Source: Coenobita brevimanus
Taxonomy: Eukaryota; Arthropoda; Malacostraca; Decapoda; Coenobitidae
NCBI GenBank assembly: GCA_032717465.1
Contig: CM064732.1
Coordinates: forward strand, 26,365,891-26,429,890
DNA: 64,000 bases
Reading direction: 5' to 3'
This document shows, piece by piece, positions 36,075-48,114 of this stretch. Made by a program: the position numbers and the translations under genes. Position 1 is the stretch's first letter. Each line of letters begins with the position of its first letter. The notes below the pieces were generated by a model. That model saw only the letters and a program-made list of their open reading frames with translations, was not told where the DNA came from and did no database searches.

Positions 36075-37137
36075 TGTCACGAGATGGCTAGTGACATTGG
36101 CTTTTTTGGGAAACCGCGAACTCAAGTGGAATCCCAGTTTATCGTTCAGTTAACTGCTCATTCGGACGGAAGCTTTGTCAAATCAATTTTTCCTTGTCAT
36201 ACGTGATCGTCTTTGTGTGAGACATTAGCACTTCCGCTGAGCGATTTGTTTTGGGCGCGTTTCGCTCACTCAACCGTTAAAAAATGCGGCCTATCGCTCC
36301 CATTTCTTTCTCACGAGTTTACTCAGTCGAGTGTTTGCTGTGACAGAGTGAGGTAATGTGCTCCAGAAGTGTGAGAGAGAGAGGTCAGCAGCACCCAGAC
36401 TCCACAAGACTACAGTCTCCAGACTCCCACCTTAGTTGGTGATACACCGCATTCATCGACCAGTATTTCCTTTTTGTATTTTCCTAGGTTTAAGAGTTTA
36501 GTTAAGTGTGCTGTTTCATTACATGCTGGCCGTCTGCACCGCATGTTGTGTTCTTTTCTAGGCATAAGAATTTAGCTCTTGTGTGAGTGAGTGAGTACGA
36601 TCTCTTTATTTGAATTCATTTGAAATGTAACGTTAAATTTATTTTGTAATAAATAAATTTAACAGTTCTTTTTCTTGAGCTTAATGTAATGTAAACTCTT
36701 GTTTCATTTCTCCACAATTAAGCTTATCTTCCATATAGCTCCTAGCTTACATAAACGTTTGCCTTTCATAACTGGTACTTAGGCCAGTCTTGTGTATTAA
36801 GCTTAAAATCCGTTGTGCCACCTAGGAGTTAAGCATCAGCAAGAACCTGATATTATTATTATTTATTGTCAGGGGTGAAGTAACTTTTTCCAGAGGCTAA
36901 CAGTACTAGTAATCAGCATTTGTGAGTAATTAGTCTCTGCTGTGTACTGTCGAGAAAGTTTATAAATTCTCGTTCTGAGAAAATCGGCGAAGTAAGCCAG
37001 CGTAAAGAATCATTGCTTGATGTGGTAAGACAATCATTGTCACTGCTCGTCAATATTATTGAATATTATTACCAATTAAATAATATTTAGCATTTATTTT
37101 AAAAACCCCGTGATATATATTTAAAAACCCCGTGACA
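36075..37137 (+). repeat. Gypsy element, 5' LTR (1063 bp)
   Basis: It begins TGTCACGAG and ends CCCCGTGACA, giving the TG...CA ends expected of an LTR. The same length and sequence recur at 40553-41615, with roughly 25-30 differences counted by eye (about 2.5 percent). A polyadenylation-like AATAAA lies near 36648. Confidence 0.95.
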
Positions 37138-37157
37138 ATTGGCGACCTCATTCCAGG
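37138..37157 (+). promoter_or_regulatory. Candidate primer-binding site
   Basis: Two or three bases after the 5' LTR comes 'tggcgacctc', which is complementary to a tRNA 3' end finishing in GTCGCCA. That is the position and style of Gypsy primer sites. The tRNA species cannot be decided by eye. Confidence 0.6.
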
Positions 37158-37476
37158 ATATTAACTCCTAGCTCTAAAGCTATTCACGAGATAGTGCTCA
37201 CTCGTTCATATTTAGGTATTTATCATTAAAGTTTATAGGCACAAGTTTACTGGTGTTTACCGTTAATTTAGCAAGTGAATTTTGCTTTATTAATCAATAG
37301 AGTACTTAACTCTAGTTTATTCTTGGTAACGCCAGACAATTTTATTCGCTCCTGGGTAGCCGCCGTACCCATTGCGTTAATTATTGAGTCTTCCCAGTCA
37401 TTTGCATTTTTGCTCTAATCTTTGCTGGTTAACTAGATAAGACTGGTCACCACTAGCTTGTGTCTGTACTCTTTAC

Positions 37477-39039
37477 TTGTGTTTATTAGCATTCGTTTGC
37501 GAAGCAGTCAGTACTCAGTTCGATTTGCTTAATAAATTAGTGACATGGCTACCATCATATTTTTACAAGGAAGCCAAAGATATGGGTCTTACAGACCCAA
37601 CTGAAATTAAAGAGTACATACTCTCACGGCATAATATGGACCAGCAGCGCGAGAATGATGCCCGTGAAGAGCGTAAGATTCAACGCGAAAACGAGCGAGA
37701 ACAGCGCGAACATGAGCAGAAACAGTGCGAACTTGACTTAGAACATGAGCGAGAACAGCGTGAGGAATGAGAGAGAGAACGTCAATACGAGTTACAACAA
37801 CGCGAGAGAGAACGAGAGCACGAACGTGCCGAGCGAGAAGCACGTGAAAAACACGAATATGAAATGCTGAAGCTCAAGCGAGATTCCTTGGCTTCAGACA
37901 CATCCGGTGCAGTTGGTCCAAACTCCACGAGCGTTCTCCCTGCACATTTCCTGGCGACCCCACACATCAAGCTTCCTTCATACAAGGAAGGCGAGCGAAT
38001 CGAGCCGTACATAGCTCGTTTTGAGGACATGGCAGACATGTATCAACTGGTTGAGGCAGCTAAGCGGCTCCAATTTCTTAGTTTATTTGAGGGCCCTGCC
38101 CTCGATATTCTTCACAGAATTCGTGGAGACAATCTCACGTATGAGGTGATGAAAGCTGCACTCACTAAGGCGTATGGTCTCACAGTAGACGACGCCAAAG
38201 TTCAGTTCATGCGAGCTCATCTCCAAGACAAGGAGTCAGCTGTTCAGTTCCTCGACCGTCTCACAGCTTACTTAAATGAGTGGATTCAGAAAGATGAAAC
38301 TCCTTCCACACGTGAGGGGATAATTGACCTTATGCTGCGTACACAGCTAGAGAGGTCGTAGCCTGCTGAGCTCATAGCACAGCTTAAGATCTGCCAGGTG
38401 AAAGATGCCAGCCAAATGGCAGAAAAGGCTGACACATTCTTTACTGCATACGGGTATCAAACTCATAAGCAAAACACCTGGAGCAGAAAAGATACTGCCA
38501 AGTCTGGGAAGCCATCTCAGACTGAACCCCAGCAACAAGGCCATTCTCAGAATAATGGCCAAGGTCCAAAACCGCAGTGGAAGGACCAGGGGCAAAACAC
38601 TCAGAGGTACAACAAGTACCCTAACCAGCAGCAGTATCAGCCATGCAACCGACCTTCGGGACAAACTTTTTCACCACCAGCTCAAAAGAGGCAGGAAGCG
38701 AACGCAGCCTTCATTCCTCAGCAGCAGCACGGTGGTCACGTCCCTACCAGTATGGGTACTCCCCCACAGTTCACTAGTCCCACAGTGACAGTGAAACCCC
38801 CTCCACAGATGGCCAATGTTCCATCTTCCCAATATAATTCTCAAGGCACAATGTTTGCCGCATCAATTCAGCAGCGTCATGAGTGGCTAGCTGCTTCCTC
38901 CACAGGCCCTCCCACAGGTGACAGAACCTTCCTTGTTCAGCCAGGGTTTGTGGGAGGCATTCCTGTGAAGGTCCTGAGAGATAATGGTTCCTCACGTTGC
39001 TCTGTCAAGCAGAGTCTAGTTCGGCCTGAGCAGTATTGA
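37477..39039 (+). pseudogene. Gypsy gag with protease start, two in-frame stops
   Basis: A single frame over 521 codons is broken only by TGA at 37768 and TAG at 38359. It starts with a helical segment, then a charged Glu/Arg/Gln-rich coiled-coil-like stretch (residues about 50-130). Next comes a capsid-like helical domain with 'HIKLPSYKEGERIEPYIARF' and 'LLFEGPAL'-type words (38000-38340), then a Gln/Pro-rich region, and finally a protease start 'GGIPVKVLRDNGSSRCSV' in which the catalytic D-T/S-G triad reads DNG. I see no CCHC zinc knuckle. Gag normally forms the particle, and the protease cleaves it. The frame ends at 39039 soon after the protease motif. Confidence 0.85.
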
Positions 39040-39062
39040 TGGATCAGTGAGATTGTTCCCTG

Positions 39063-39614
39063 AGGCATGTATAATCGCCGCAAGATCTGATGTGTAGCCG
39101 ACTTGTTGTACAAGAACAACATTCTGACCCGACACTTGCTGCCGTGCGGAACAAACAAAAGGGTCGAGTGATAAAGTATTCACGGGGAGGTCGAGCCAAG
39201 TTCCTTCGTAAACAAGGACGGCTCTACAGTGAGTCACGAACACCCGAGGGCGAGGTTCGACTGCAGTTTGTCATTCCCGCCAAGTACCGCCAAGCAGTGT
39301 TACAATGGGGTCATTGTTCAGCCTCAGGAGGTCACCTGGGCAAAAGGAAGACCCAGGGCCGTATCCGAGCTGACTTTTTCTGACCAGGGATGGGACGAGA
39401 CATAGATAGTTTTGTCCATTCCTGCAGTGTGTGTCAAAGTAACACCACTAATCAGGGACATGTCCTTCCTGTGCCATTCGTAACCACACCCGTAATCTCT
39501 GAGACATTTGAGAGACAGGGTAGTGGTGAAGTGGGTGCAGACCTGATGTCTTGCCCATTGGCCCCACAGGACACATCATGTCCAGGGCCTGTACATACAT
39601 ATTATGTACCGTAG
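39063..39614 (+). pseudogene. Gypsy integrase N-terminal zinc-finger fragment
   Basis: The frame resumes just after the protease with 'SRLVVQEQHSDPTLAAVRN', the segment that normally precedes integrase. An H2C2 zinc-binding domain follows: His in 'HCSASGGHLGKRKTQGRI', then 'FF*PGMGRDI' where a stop (39379-39383) replaces the usual Trp, and 'CSVCQ'. The text 'GEVGADLMSCPLAP' marks the very beginning of the catalytic core, after which the frame ends. The H-x-H...C-x2-C pattern is intact apart from the stop. Its direct adjacency to the protease shows that about 2 kb of RT and RNase H were lost. Confidence 0.85.
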
Positions 39615-39925
39615 GTTAAGGGGGAAGTTCGAGAGATAACTCCACAGAGGCGACTCGAGGCTGTGGAAGACCCGAGTTTGCACAAGGATTCTCAGCCCCC
39701 CGATACTAATATAAGTACTGTAGGTTAAGGGGGAAGTTCGAGAGAGAACTCCGCAGAGGCGACTCGAGGCTATGGAAGACCCGAGTTTGCACAAGGATTT
39801 CTCAGCTCCCCGATATTAATACAAGTACTGTAGGTTAAGGCACAGGTTGAGGACTCGTGTGCAGTTCGAGGCTATGGAAGACCCGAGTTTGCACAAGGAT
39901 TCTCAACTTGCCAACACTAATCGTG
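39612..39925 (+). repeat. Three tandem ~109-bp repeats in the Gypsy 3' region
   Basis: Units start at 39612, 39721 and 39831 with 'taggttaagg'. Each contains 'gactcgaggctatggaag', 'acccgagtttgcacaagga' and a 'ccgatactaat' end; the third unit is more diverged at its start. The repeats contain no long open frame. Confidence 0.92.
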
Positions 39926-40531
39926 TGCTATAATTAATGGCGACCTCGAATGTACGAAGCTTAGGCTGTCACTTGTATTTTTCAGCTAGAGCGTACTTTT
40001 TGTAGCATGTACTGATTGCTAGGCAGAGAGAGTAATTGTAACGTAATAACAATTTTGTCTCATTGACACCTTTGATGCTCCACCTTAATTGGTTTTGCAG
40101 GTACAGCAATGGGTGTAGCAGTTTTGCTGTGCAGGCCAGCTGATCGTCTGCCGCACGCTGCCGCCTCTTCTTTTCTGCCTTCGTCGTCGCCATATTATTT
40201 ACTGTGTCATTTTACATGTAGGTACAGTTACACTACAACTGTCACACCTACACCGTGTATTACATACACCACGCTACACAACAATTAGTTGTCAGTGTAA
40301 ATGTAGCGACTTTTCACTCAGTTTGACCTGAGTACAGGATTTTCACCGTCATCACGGAGTTTTTCCCTCAAGCTTGCTTCTATTAACGTAAATACGAGGT
40401 TTTTTCGCTCACTGGCGACTGCGACTTTCTCCTGTAGCACGATAGCACACACACCACAGTGTGAATCTTGTGTGACTGAGCTAGGATTTATATCTATGTA
40501 TATTGAAATCTTTCTTCTGAAGGAAGAAAGA

Positions 40532-40552
40532 TTTAATTTTCATGGGGCGTAA
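40532..40552 (+). promoter_or_regulatory. Candidate polypurine tract region before the 3' LTR
   Basis: Purine-rich 'ggaagaaag' and the short 'atggggcg' lie just upstream of the 3' LTR. The tract is weak, and which purine run primed plus-strand synthesis cannot be told. Confidence 0.4.
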
Positions 40553-41615
40553 TGTCACGAGTCGGCTAGTGACATTGGCTTTTTTGGGAAACCGCAAACT
40601 CAAGTGGAATCCCAGTTTATCGTTCAGTTAACCGCTCATTCGGATGGAAGCTTTGTCAAATCAATTTTTCATTGTCATACGTGATTGTCTTTGTGTGAGA
40701 CATTAGCGCTTCCACTGAGCGATTTGTTTTGGGCGTGTTTCACTCACTCGACCGTTAAAAAATGCGGCCTATCACTCCCATTTCTTTCTCACGAGTTTAC
40801 TCAGTCGAGTGTTTGCTGTGACGGAGTGAGGTAATGTGCTCCAGAAGTGTGAGAGAGAGAGGTCAGCAGCACCCAGACTCCACAAGACTACAGTCTCCAG
40901 ACTCCCACCTTAGTTGGTGATACACCGCATTCATCGACCAGTATTTCCTTTTTGTATTTTCCTAGGTTTAAGAGTTTAGTTAAGTGTGCTGTTTCCTTAC
41001 ATGCTGGCCGTCTGCGCCGCATGTTGTGTTCTTTTCTAGGCATAAGAATTTAGCTCTTGTGTGAGTGAGTGAGTACAATCTCTTTATTTGAATTCATTTG
41101 AAATGTATCGTTAAATTTATTTTGTAATCAATAAATTTAACAGTTCATTTTCTTGAGCTTAATGTAATGTAAACTCTTGTTTCATTTCTCCACAATTAAG
41201 CTTATCTTCCATATAGCTCCTAGCTTGCATAAACGTTTGCCTTTCATAACTGGTACTTAGGCCAGTCTTGTGTATTAAGCTTAAAATCCGTTGTCCCACC
41301 TAGGAGTTAAGCATCAGCAAGAACCTGATATTATTATTATTTATTGTCAGGGGTGAAGTTACTTTCTCCAGAGGCTAACAGTACTAGTAATCAGCATTTG
41401 TGAGTAATTAGTCTCTGCTGTGTACTGTCGAGAAAGTTTATAAATTCTCGTTCTGAGAAAATCGGCGAAGTAAGCCAGCGTAAAGAACCATTGCTTGATG
41501 TGGTAAGACAATCATTGTCACTGCTCGTCAATATTATCGAATATTATTACCAATTAAATAATATTTAGCATTTATTTTAAAAACCCCGTGATATATATTT
41601 AAAAACCCCGTGACA
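40553..41615 (+). repeat. Gypsy element, 3' LTR (1063 bp)
   Basis: Identical in length to the 5' LTR, same TG...CA ends, directly followed by the target duplication accac. Differences from the 5' LTR are mainly substitutions scattered through the first half; I saw no indel. Confidence 0.95.
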
Positions 41616-44068
41616 ACCACCACCTTTGGCTCTCCTCTCCTTTGACTGATCCACCTGGTGAGCAAGCCTACATCTTTTCTATCCTTAATGACCTTGAGCA
41701 GTTTGTACAACACCTTACCTGAATCCCTGACCGCCTTGGAGAGAGCTCCAACATACTTGATCTCTTCCTTACAACTAATCCTTCTGCTTACACTTAATCT
41801 TTCCTCTCCGTTGGGCTCCTCCGATCACAACCTTATTACCTTAACCTGTCCTATCGCTCCGGTACAGCCTGTGGACCCTCCAAAGAAACAGCAACTGTGG
41901 CGCTTTGGAGCTGCAGATTAGGAGGCAGTACTTCTTTGATTTTCCCTGGAATGATTATTGCTTCCATGGTCGGGAGTCATCTTAGTGTGCCTTGCACATT
42001 ACAGAGGTTATTCTCTCGGGCATAGAAGCATACATTCCTTTCTCATGTCCTTTGACTAATGCAAGAAAGCCTTGGTTTAATCACGCTTGTTCAAGGAGAG
42101 GACCTATAAAAGGTACCAGCGCCAACCCACCCCTGAATCACATCATTTTTATATTTCTGCCCGGAATCGTGCTCTGTTCTTCGCTCTGCTAAAAATAATT
42201 TCATCCGCACTAAATGCTCTCAACTCTCCAACTCCAATTCTTCCTGCTCCTTCTGGCACCTTGCCAAAAACCTTTCTAACAACTTTATCTCATCATCCTT
42301 ACCTCCTCTTTTCTACTCTGATGGCTCTGTAGCTATTTCTTCTATTGATAATGCAGATCTCTTCGCTCAGATTTCTCCTCCAGTTCCACCTTAGACGATT
42401 CCGGTGCTGTTCCTCCATCACTTCCCCCCTCTGTCTTCCTCATGGCTGACATTAGAATTTCTTCAGCTGATGTATTTTCTGCCATCACTGTCCTCAGCAT
42501 TAACAAGGCATATGGGCCTGGTGGAGTCCCTCCTGTTGTCCTCAAGAACTGTTCTTCTGTGCTTACACCCTGCTGAGGAAAACTCTTTCGCCTTTGTCTT
42601 TCAACCTGTACCTTTCCTTCTTGCTGGAAGTTTGCTCTCATTCAGCCTGTCCCAAAGAAGGGTAACCATTCCCAATCCTCTAACTATCGTCCAATTGCTT
42701 TAACATCCTGTGTCTCAAAAGTTTTTGAGTCTATTCTTAACAGAGAAATTTTAAAGCATCTTTCCAATTACAACCTTCTTTCTGATCGTCCATATGGGTT
42801 CCGTCAGGGATGCTCAACTGGCGATCTTCTCACCTACCTTTCAGACTCTTGGTAATCCTCCTTTCGGGACTTTGGCGAAAGCTTTGCCATTGCACTTGAC
42901 ATCTCAAAGGCTTTTGATCAAGTCTGGCAGAAATCTTTAATTTCCAAACTGCCCTCTTATGGTTTCTATCCTTCCATCTGTGCCTTCATCTTCAATTTCC
43001 TTTCTGGTCGTTCTACAGCTGCTGTTGTAGACAGCCATCGTTCTTCTTCTAGATCTATTAACAGTGGGGCTCTGTCCTATCACCAACTCTCTTCCTTTTA
43101 TTCATCAATGATCTAAGCTGAACATCTAACCCTATCCACTCGTATGCTGATGATTCCACCATTCACCTTTCCATTCGGTTCCCGCAACGTCCATCCCAGC
43201 AGTTACTTCAACAATCAAGGGATGAGGCTATGGCACTCCTAATGTCTGACCTGGCTCGTATCTCTGACTGGGGTAAAAATAATCTTGTTGTTTTTAATGC
43301 ATCTAGGACTCAGTTTTTACACCTATCAACCCGACAGAAACTTCCAAAGGGGTAACCACTAATGATTGATAATATCCAACTCAATCCAGGATTATCCTTG
43401 AACATGCTTGAGGTTTCATTCACTCGGGATTTATCATGGAAAGATCATATAACATCTCTGGTAAAATCTGCTTCCTAGAGATTAGGTGTGCTAAGCCGAC
43501 TCCGTACCTTTTTTACCCCTGCACAGTTGTTGACTTTATATACGGGATTTATTCGCCCCTGTATGGAGTACAACTTTCATGTGTGGGGAGGCTCCCCACA
43601 TACGGCTCTTCTTAATAGGGTGGGGTCAAAGGCATTTCGTCTCATCAACTCTGCTCCTCTTACTGGCTCCCTTCAACCTCTGTCTCTTCGCCGCAATGTT
43701 GCCTCTTTATCTCTTTTCTATCTCTATTTCCATGGTCATTGCCCCTCTGAACTGTCTGCTTGCATCCCTCCACCTCTACGACAGATGCGTAGCACCCATC
43801 CAACAATAAAGTCTCATCCTTTTTCTGTCCAACTCTCTAATGCAACAGTTAACCGTTACTCCGAATCCTTCATTTATGCAACATGTCAACTCTGTATCTG
43901 TCTCCCTCTGTCTGTATTTCCTACTTCCTATGATCTCCAGTCTTTCAAACGCAGTGTGTTCAGGCATCTCAAATGAACAGATCTTGAATTTGGCTGTCTT
44001 TTGTGTGTGTTTTTTTCTTAGAAGTAAGTGTTTTGCAGGCTCGTAGCCTTTGGTTCCTTCTTCCTCGC

Positions 44069-44071
<3 letters not shown>
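41616..44071 (+). mobile_element. LINE-J copy C, right part
   Basis: It continues copy C from the endonuclease through the RT to the 3' end 'ccttcttcctcgcat', which is followed by (TA)n instead of an A tail. Frameshifts are frequent (short open pieces at 41658-41921, 41992-42192, 42404-42703 and 43488-43976). The catalytic box at 43143-43154 still reads YADD. Small deletions relative to copy B occur, for example near 41924. Confidence 0.92.
43488..43976 (+). pseudogene. LINE-J C-terminal domain fragment
   Basis: 162 open codons covering 'LSRLRTFFTPAQLLTLYTGF', 'MEYNFHVWGGSPHTALLNRV' and the closing 'SYDLQSFKRSVFRHLK'. This is the conserved C-terminal region after the RT in this LINE family; its exact role is unknown. 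The stop at the end corresponds to the natural terminus seen in copy B. Confidence 0.82.

Positions 44072-44139
<68 letters not shown>
44072..44139. repeat. (TA)n microsatellite, LINE-J tail
   Basis: About 68 bp of TA directly joined to the LINE-J copy C 3' end. Confidence 0.97.
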
Positions 44140-44142
<3 letters not shown>

Positions 44143-44799
44143 TTATTTATTTATTTACCTAACTTGCTTTAGCATCTATGTTTTCTTACTCCCTATTGAA
44201 TTTCTTTATTGTTTCCTTTTCATTTGCTATCTTTATTTTAATTTTATCTATATTGTTTCTCCTTTTGTTTCTTTACATTCGTGTTGATTCTGATGAGTTC
44301 TCGCATCCCATTTTCTACTGTATTTTTCCTATGGTTTCCTTTTTAACACGTTTGTCGTTAATTCTGGTTTTGAGTTCTTCATTTCCTGATGAATTTCTTT
44401 CTCTTCTCTGCCCTGTGCTTTCAGTTCCGTACTGCTGAATCCCGTTACAATGGATAATAAGGTTCACTGACAGCTGGTGCTGCCTGCCGGTCGAAGCGAC
44501 TTCTGGTCCTCTAGTTTCTCTGTTTCTTGCTGCATTTTTGTCTGTTTTCTTTTCTAAAGTTGTGTTTTTTTCCTTGATTTCATGCTTCATTTTCATACCT
44601 TATTTTATGTTGCACAAGTATTCCTTGCATCATATGCCTGCCGATTTTCCCACTGTCACCGCAGGTACTCATATCATTCTTGTTTTATTTTATATAAAGT
44701 TTGCTGCAGTACATTATAACACATAACAGTATTACAGTAGTCATAAAACAGTGTCAGGGAGCAAAATGTAAAACACTAAATGATACTTGAAGTCTGCGT
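44140..44799. other. Unassigned T-rich DNA
   Basis: No gene or repeat recognised. Phe/Leu-rich open frames follow the T-rich composition. Confidence 0.35.
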
Positions 44800-44840
<41 letters not shown>

Positions 44841-44842
44841 TA

Positions 44843-44902
<60 letters not shown>
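44800..44902. repeat. (CA)n-(TA)n compound microsatellite
   Basis: About 35 bp CA, a short spacer, and about 56 bp TA ending at the pogo-like MITE. Confidence 0.97.
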
Positions 44903-44905
<3 letters not shown>

Positions 44906-44907
44906 TA

Positions 44908-45399
44908 TGGTAAACCCTCAATATAACGAACCTTGGTATTGTGAATTTCGAATATAACGAGAGGCCAAATCACGACCGAACTTCGCTCGGAATTTGCGAA
45001 CAAAGTTCGCTAAATGAGGGGGAAGTTTGGGAATCAGCCCATGGTGACAACAGGATCCCTTCCTGGCACAGTAAATCTACTTCAACAGCATCCCTTCCTG
45101 GCACAGTAAGCGTACTGTAACAGTACTACATTATACTGTGTTTTTATTATAGGCATTGTATTTATATATATGTACAACTTCATACAGTATTGTATTTACA
45201 TGTACAAATTCATAAACCATCGAATTCTCCATGCAAAACTTCATAGAGTTAGTTTAGGTTATGTTTGAGCATGTAGGACCTAATGACACCCCTTATATTG
45301 GAAACTGAATTCGGTAATCCCTTGGAGATACCGAACATTTGTATATAGCGAGCTTTTGGATATAACAACCCCCTCAATTAGTTCGTTATACCAAGGGTT

Positions 45400-45404
<5 letters not shown>
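44908..45404. mobile_element. Pogo/Tigger-like MITE (~495 bp)
   Basis: The left end 'GTAAACCCTCAATATAACGA' and the reversed right end 'GTAAACCCTTGGTATAACGA' share most positions, and both resemble the 'AGTAAACC(C)T..ATAACGA' termini of pogo/Tigger elements. (TA)n tracts flank both sides, so the expected TA duplication cannot be distinguished. The interior is non-coding. Two copies of 'atcccttcctggcacagta' lie at about 45053 and 45088. Confidence 0.75.

Positions 45405-45461
<57 letters not shown>
45405..45461. repeat. (TA)n-(GA)n compound microsatellite
   Basis: About 30 bp TA, probably continuous with the TA tract before the MITE, followed by about 28 bp GA. Confidence 0.95.
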
Positions 45462-45467
<6 letters not shown>

Positions 45468-46118
45468 ACTGCTCAGGGAGTGTACCTCGCAGTAGTGATC
45501 TGGCCTGAGTACTGGCTCGACTTAGTGCGGCCAGGCAAGGTAGGTGCAACCAAGCTAGAAGGACCCTACTAGCAGTTAACCGAATAAAAGCTCTGATCCT
45601 ACCTGAGTCATCAACAAGATAGATGGGTGTACTGGCTGTTTTCGTTCATCAACTCTTCCCCTTCGGGTGTTGCAATAAGAAGGTCACAAAGGACGATGAC
45701 GAGGCCATCTCATCCCCACCCACACTGCAAACTCTTGAGCTGGAGCATCTGCCAGAGGAGGGGTGGCCTTTTGAAGAGCATGGACGAGGAAGCCGCTGAT
45801 GAGGATGTTGGGGCCACCTGGACCCCTACCTCTCGTGAGACCGTCTCAGGTCACATCCCCAGCCTGAGAGGGTGGTGGTGGTCCTTGAAAGGTGAACATG
45901 AGCCTATTCGTGGAGTGCTGTCATAGAGTGATGGCTTGCATACTGGAAAGTAGCAGTAGTCAGATTATAAGCACTCCCCCCACGATAGTCATAAGCCAGC
46001 TAAGTTGGGTAATGTTGGTTATTTTTCTCCCAAATGTATGAGAGACGCCTGTGTACTGCAGTGGACTGTTACAGGCTACGATTATGATCGTGATCGTCAT
46101 ATTTCTATATCTATATAT
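45462..46118. other. Unassigned DNA
   Basis: A 99-codon plus frame (45627-45926) shows no known domain. The stretch looks like a non-coding part of an unrecognised repeat, but I cannot show other copies in this window. Confidence 0.3.

Positions 46119-47228
<1,110 letters not shown>

Positions 47229-47278
<50 letters not shown>
47229..47278. repeat. (TA)n microsatellite, tail of minus-strand LINE
   Basis: A TA run directly joined, through 'ttctatctatata', to the 3' end of the minus-strand RTE-like LINE. Confidence 0.96.
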
Positions 47279-47279
<1 letters not shown>

Positions 47280-48003
47280 TATCTATATACCTAGGCTGCT
47301 TCCCCCAAGGAAAGGGAGGCAGCCGAGACAGGACGACACACTCCCCATTTACTCATCCATTCAAACACATTCATTCGCATCTTACCCCCAAGGGGAGAAC
47401 GGACAGATCCTCACCGCACCACACCACACAAGGGTCAACTGCGCAATGAAATCAGTGACATCCGCAGCAGGGCCAGACAGCGGAGCTGGTTTACCCCTGC
47501 CACATCATAACAGACCCATCCCCTTACCCGCACCTGACCTGACTAGCTGATCAGACCAAATGCGGGAGAATATCCCCTCAGGGCTGCGTCATCACTTCTT
47601 CATTCACAGTTTCTCTCCATTTATTTCTGTCACGCACAGCCACTCTTCCTTGCTCAACTGACATCCCTCTCGCATCCAGTGCTCTCTTCACACTGTCCAT
47701 CCATCCTATTCGTGGGCTTCCTCTCAGCCTTACACCTCTCACATCAGATCTAGTTATACTTTTCACCAATCGCTCATTATCCATTCTCTCCATATGCTCA
47801 AACCATCGCAACACCCTCTGCTCAACTCTACCAGCCATCTCCCGAACAACTCCAGTTCTCCTTTGCACTTCATCATTTCGCACTCGATCCATATGCGTCA
47901 CTCCAAACATACTCCTCAGACACCTCATCTCCATTACATTCAAGCTTTTCCTCTCTGCTACACCCATATTCCATGTTTCAGCCCCATATAACGCAGTTAT
48001 ACG
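47279..48003 (-). mobile_element. RTE-like LINE (subfamily 2), second 3' fragment
   Basis: The minus-strand counterpart of 14376-15262. It has the same C-terminal coding end and the same ~300-bp 3' untranslated region, and ends 'ctaggtatatagatagaat' into (TA)n. The 5' truncation at about 48003 lies within the 'ALYGAETW' box. Confidence 0.9.
47578..47967 (-). pseudogene. C-terminal domain of RTE-like LINE polymerase, second copy
   Basis: 129 open codons nearly identical to the last 130 of 14398-14940: 'MEMRCLRSMFGVTHMDRVRND', 'LRWFEHMERMDNERLV', 'LRGSPRIGWMDSVKRAL'. It reads a few codons further before its stop. No catalytic domain is present. Confidence 0.88.
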
Positions 48004-48114
48004 GGGCTGTATGTCATGTGCTTTGTCTTTTACTCTCCTGTAAGGAGCAGTGCAATTCAGTTAGCTGAAGAACTGTCCTGAAATCAGTCCTCTCTCTTTA
48101 TTCGGCTTCAGTCG

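Larger units (their letters stand above)
36075..41615 (+). mobile_element. Gypsy LTR retrotransposon, internally deleted, nested in LINE-J
   Basis: The 5541-bp element has two LTRs of 1063 bp each and is flanked by the 5-bp duplication accac (36070-36074 and 41616-41620). Removing the element and one repeat restores the LINE-J sequence as seen in copy B, which fixes the boundaries. The interior holds gag, a protease start and an integrase zinc-finger fragment. Reverse transcriptase, RNase H and the integrase core are absent. A three-unit tandem repeat precedes a ~630-bp non-coding 3' segment. It could only have moved with proteins from an intact relative. Confidence 0.95.

Noticed and set aside
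37607..38039. Minus-strand frames opposite the Gypsy gag
   Set aside because: Shadows of the repetitive, charged coiled-coil codons of gag on the other strand.
39612..39925. CRISPR-like regular repeats
   Set aside because: Units are contiguous ~109-bp tandem copies without unique spacers, located inside a retrotransposon of an animal genome.
45627..45926. Possible host coding exon (99 codons)
   Set aside because: Ordinary composition but no domain, no splice pattern and no conserved motif I can identify.
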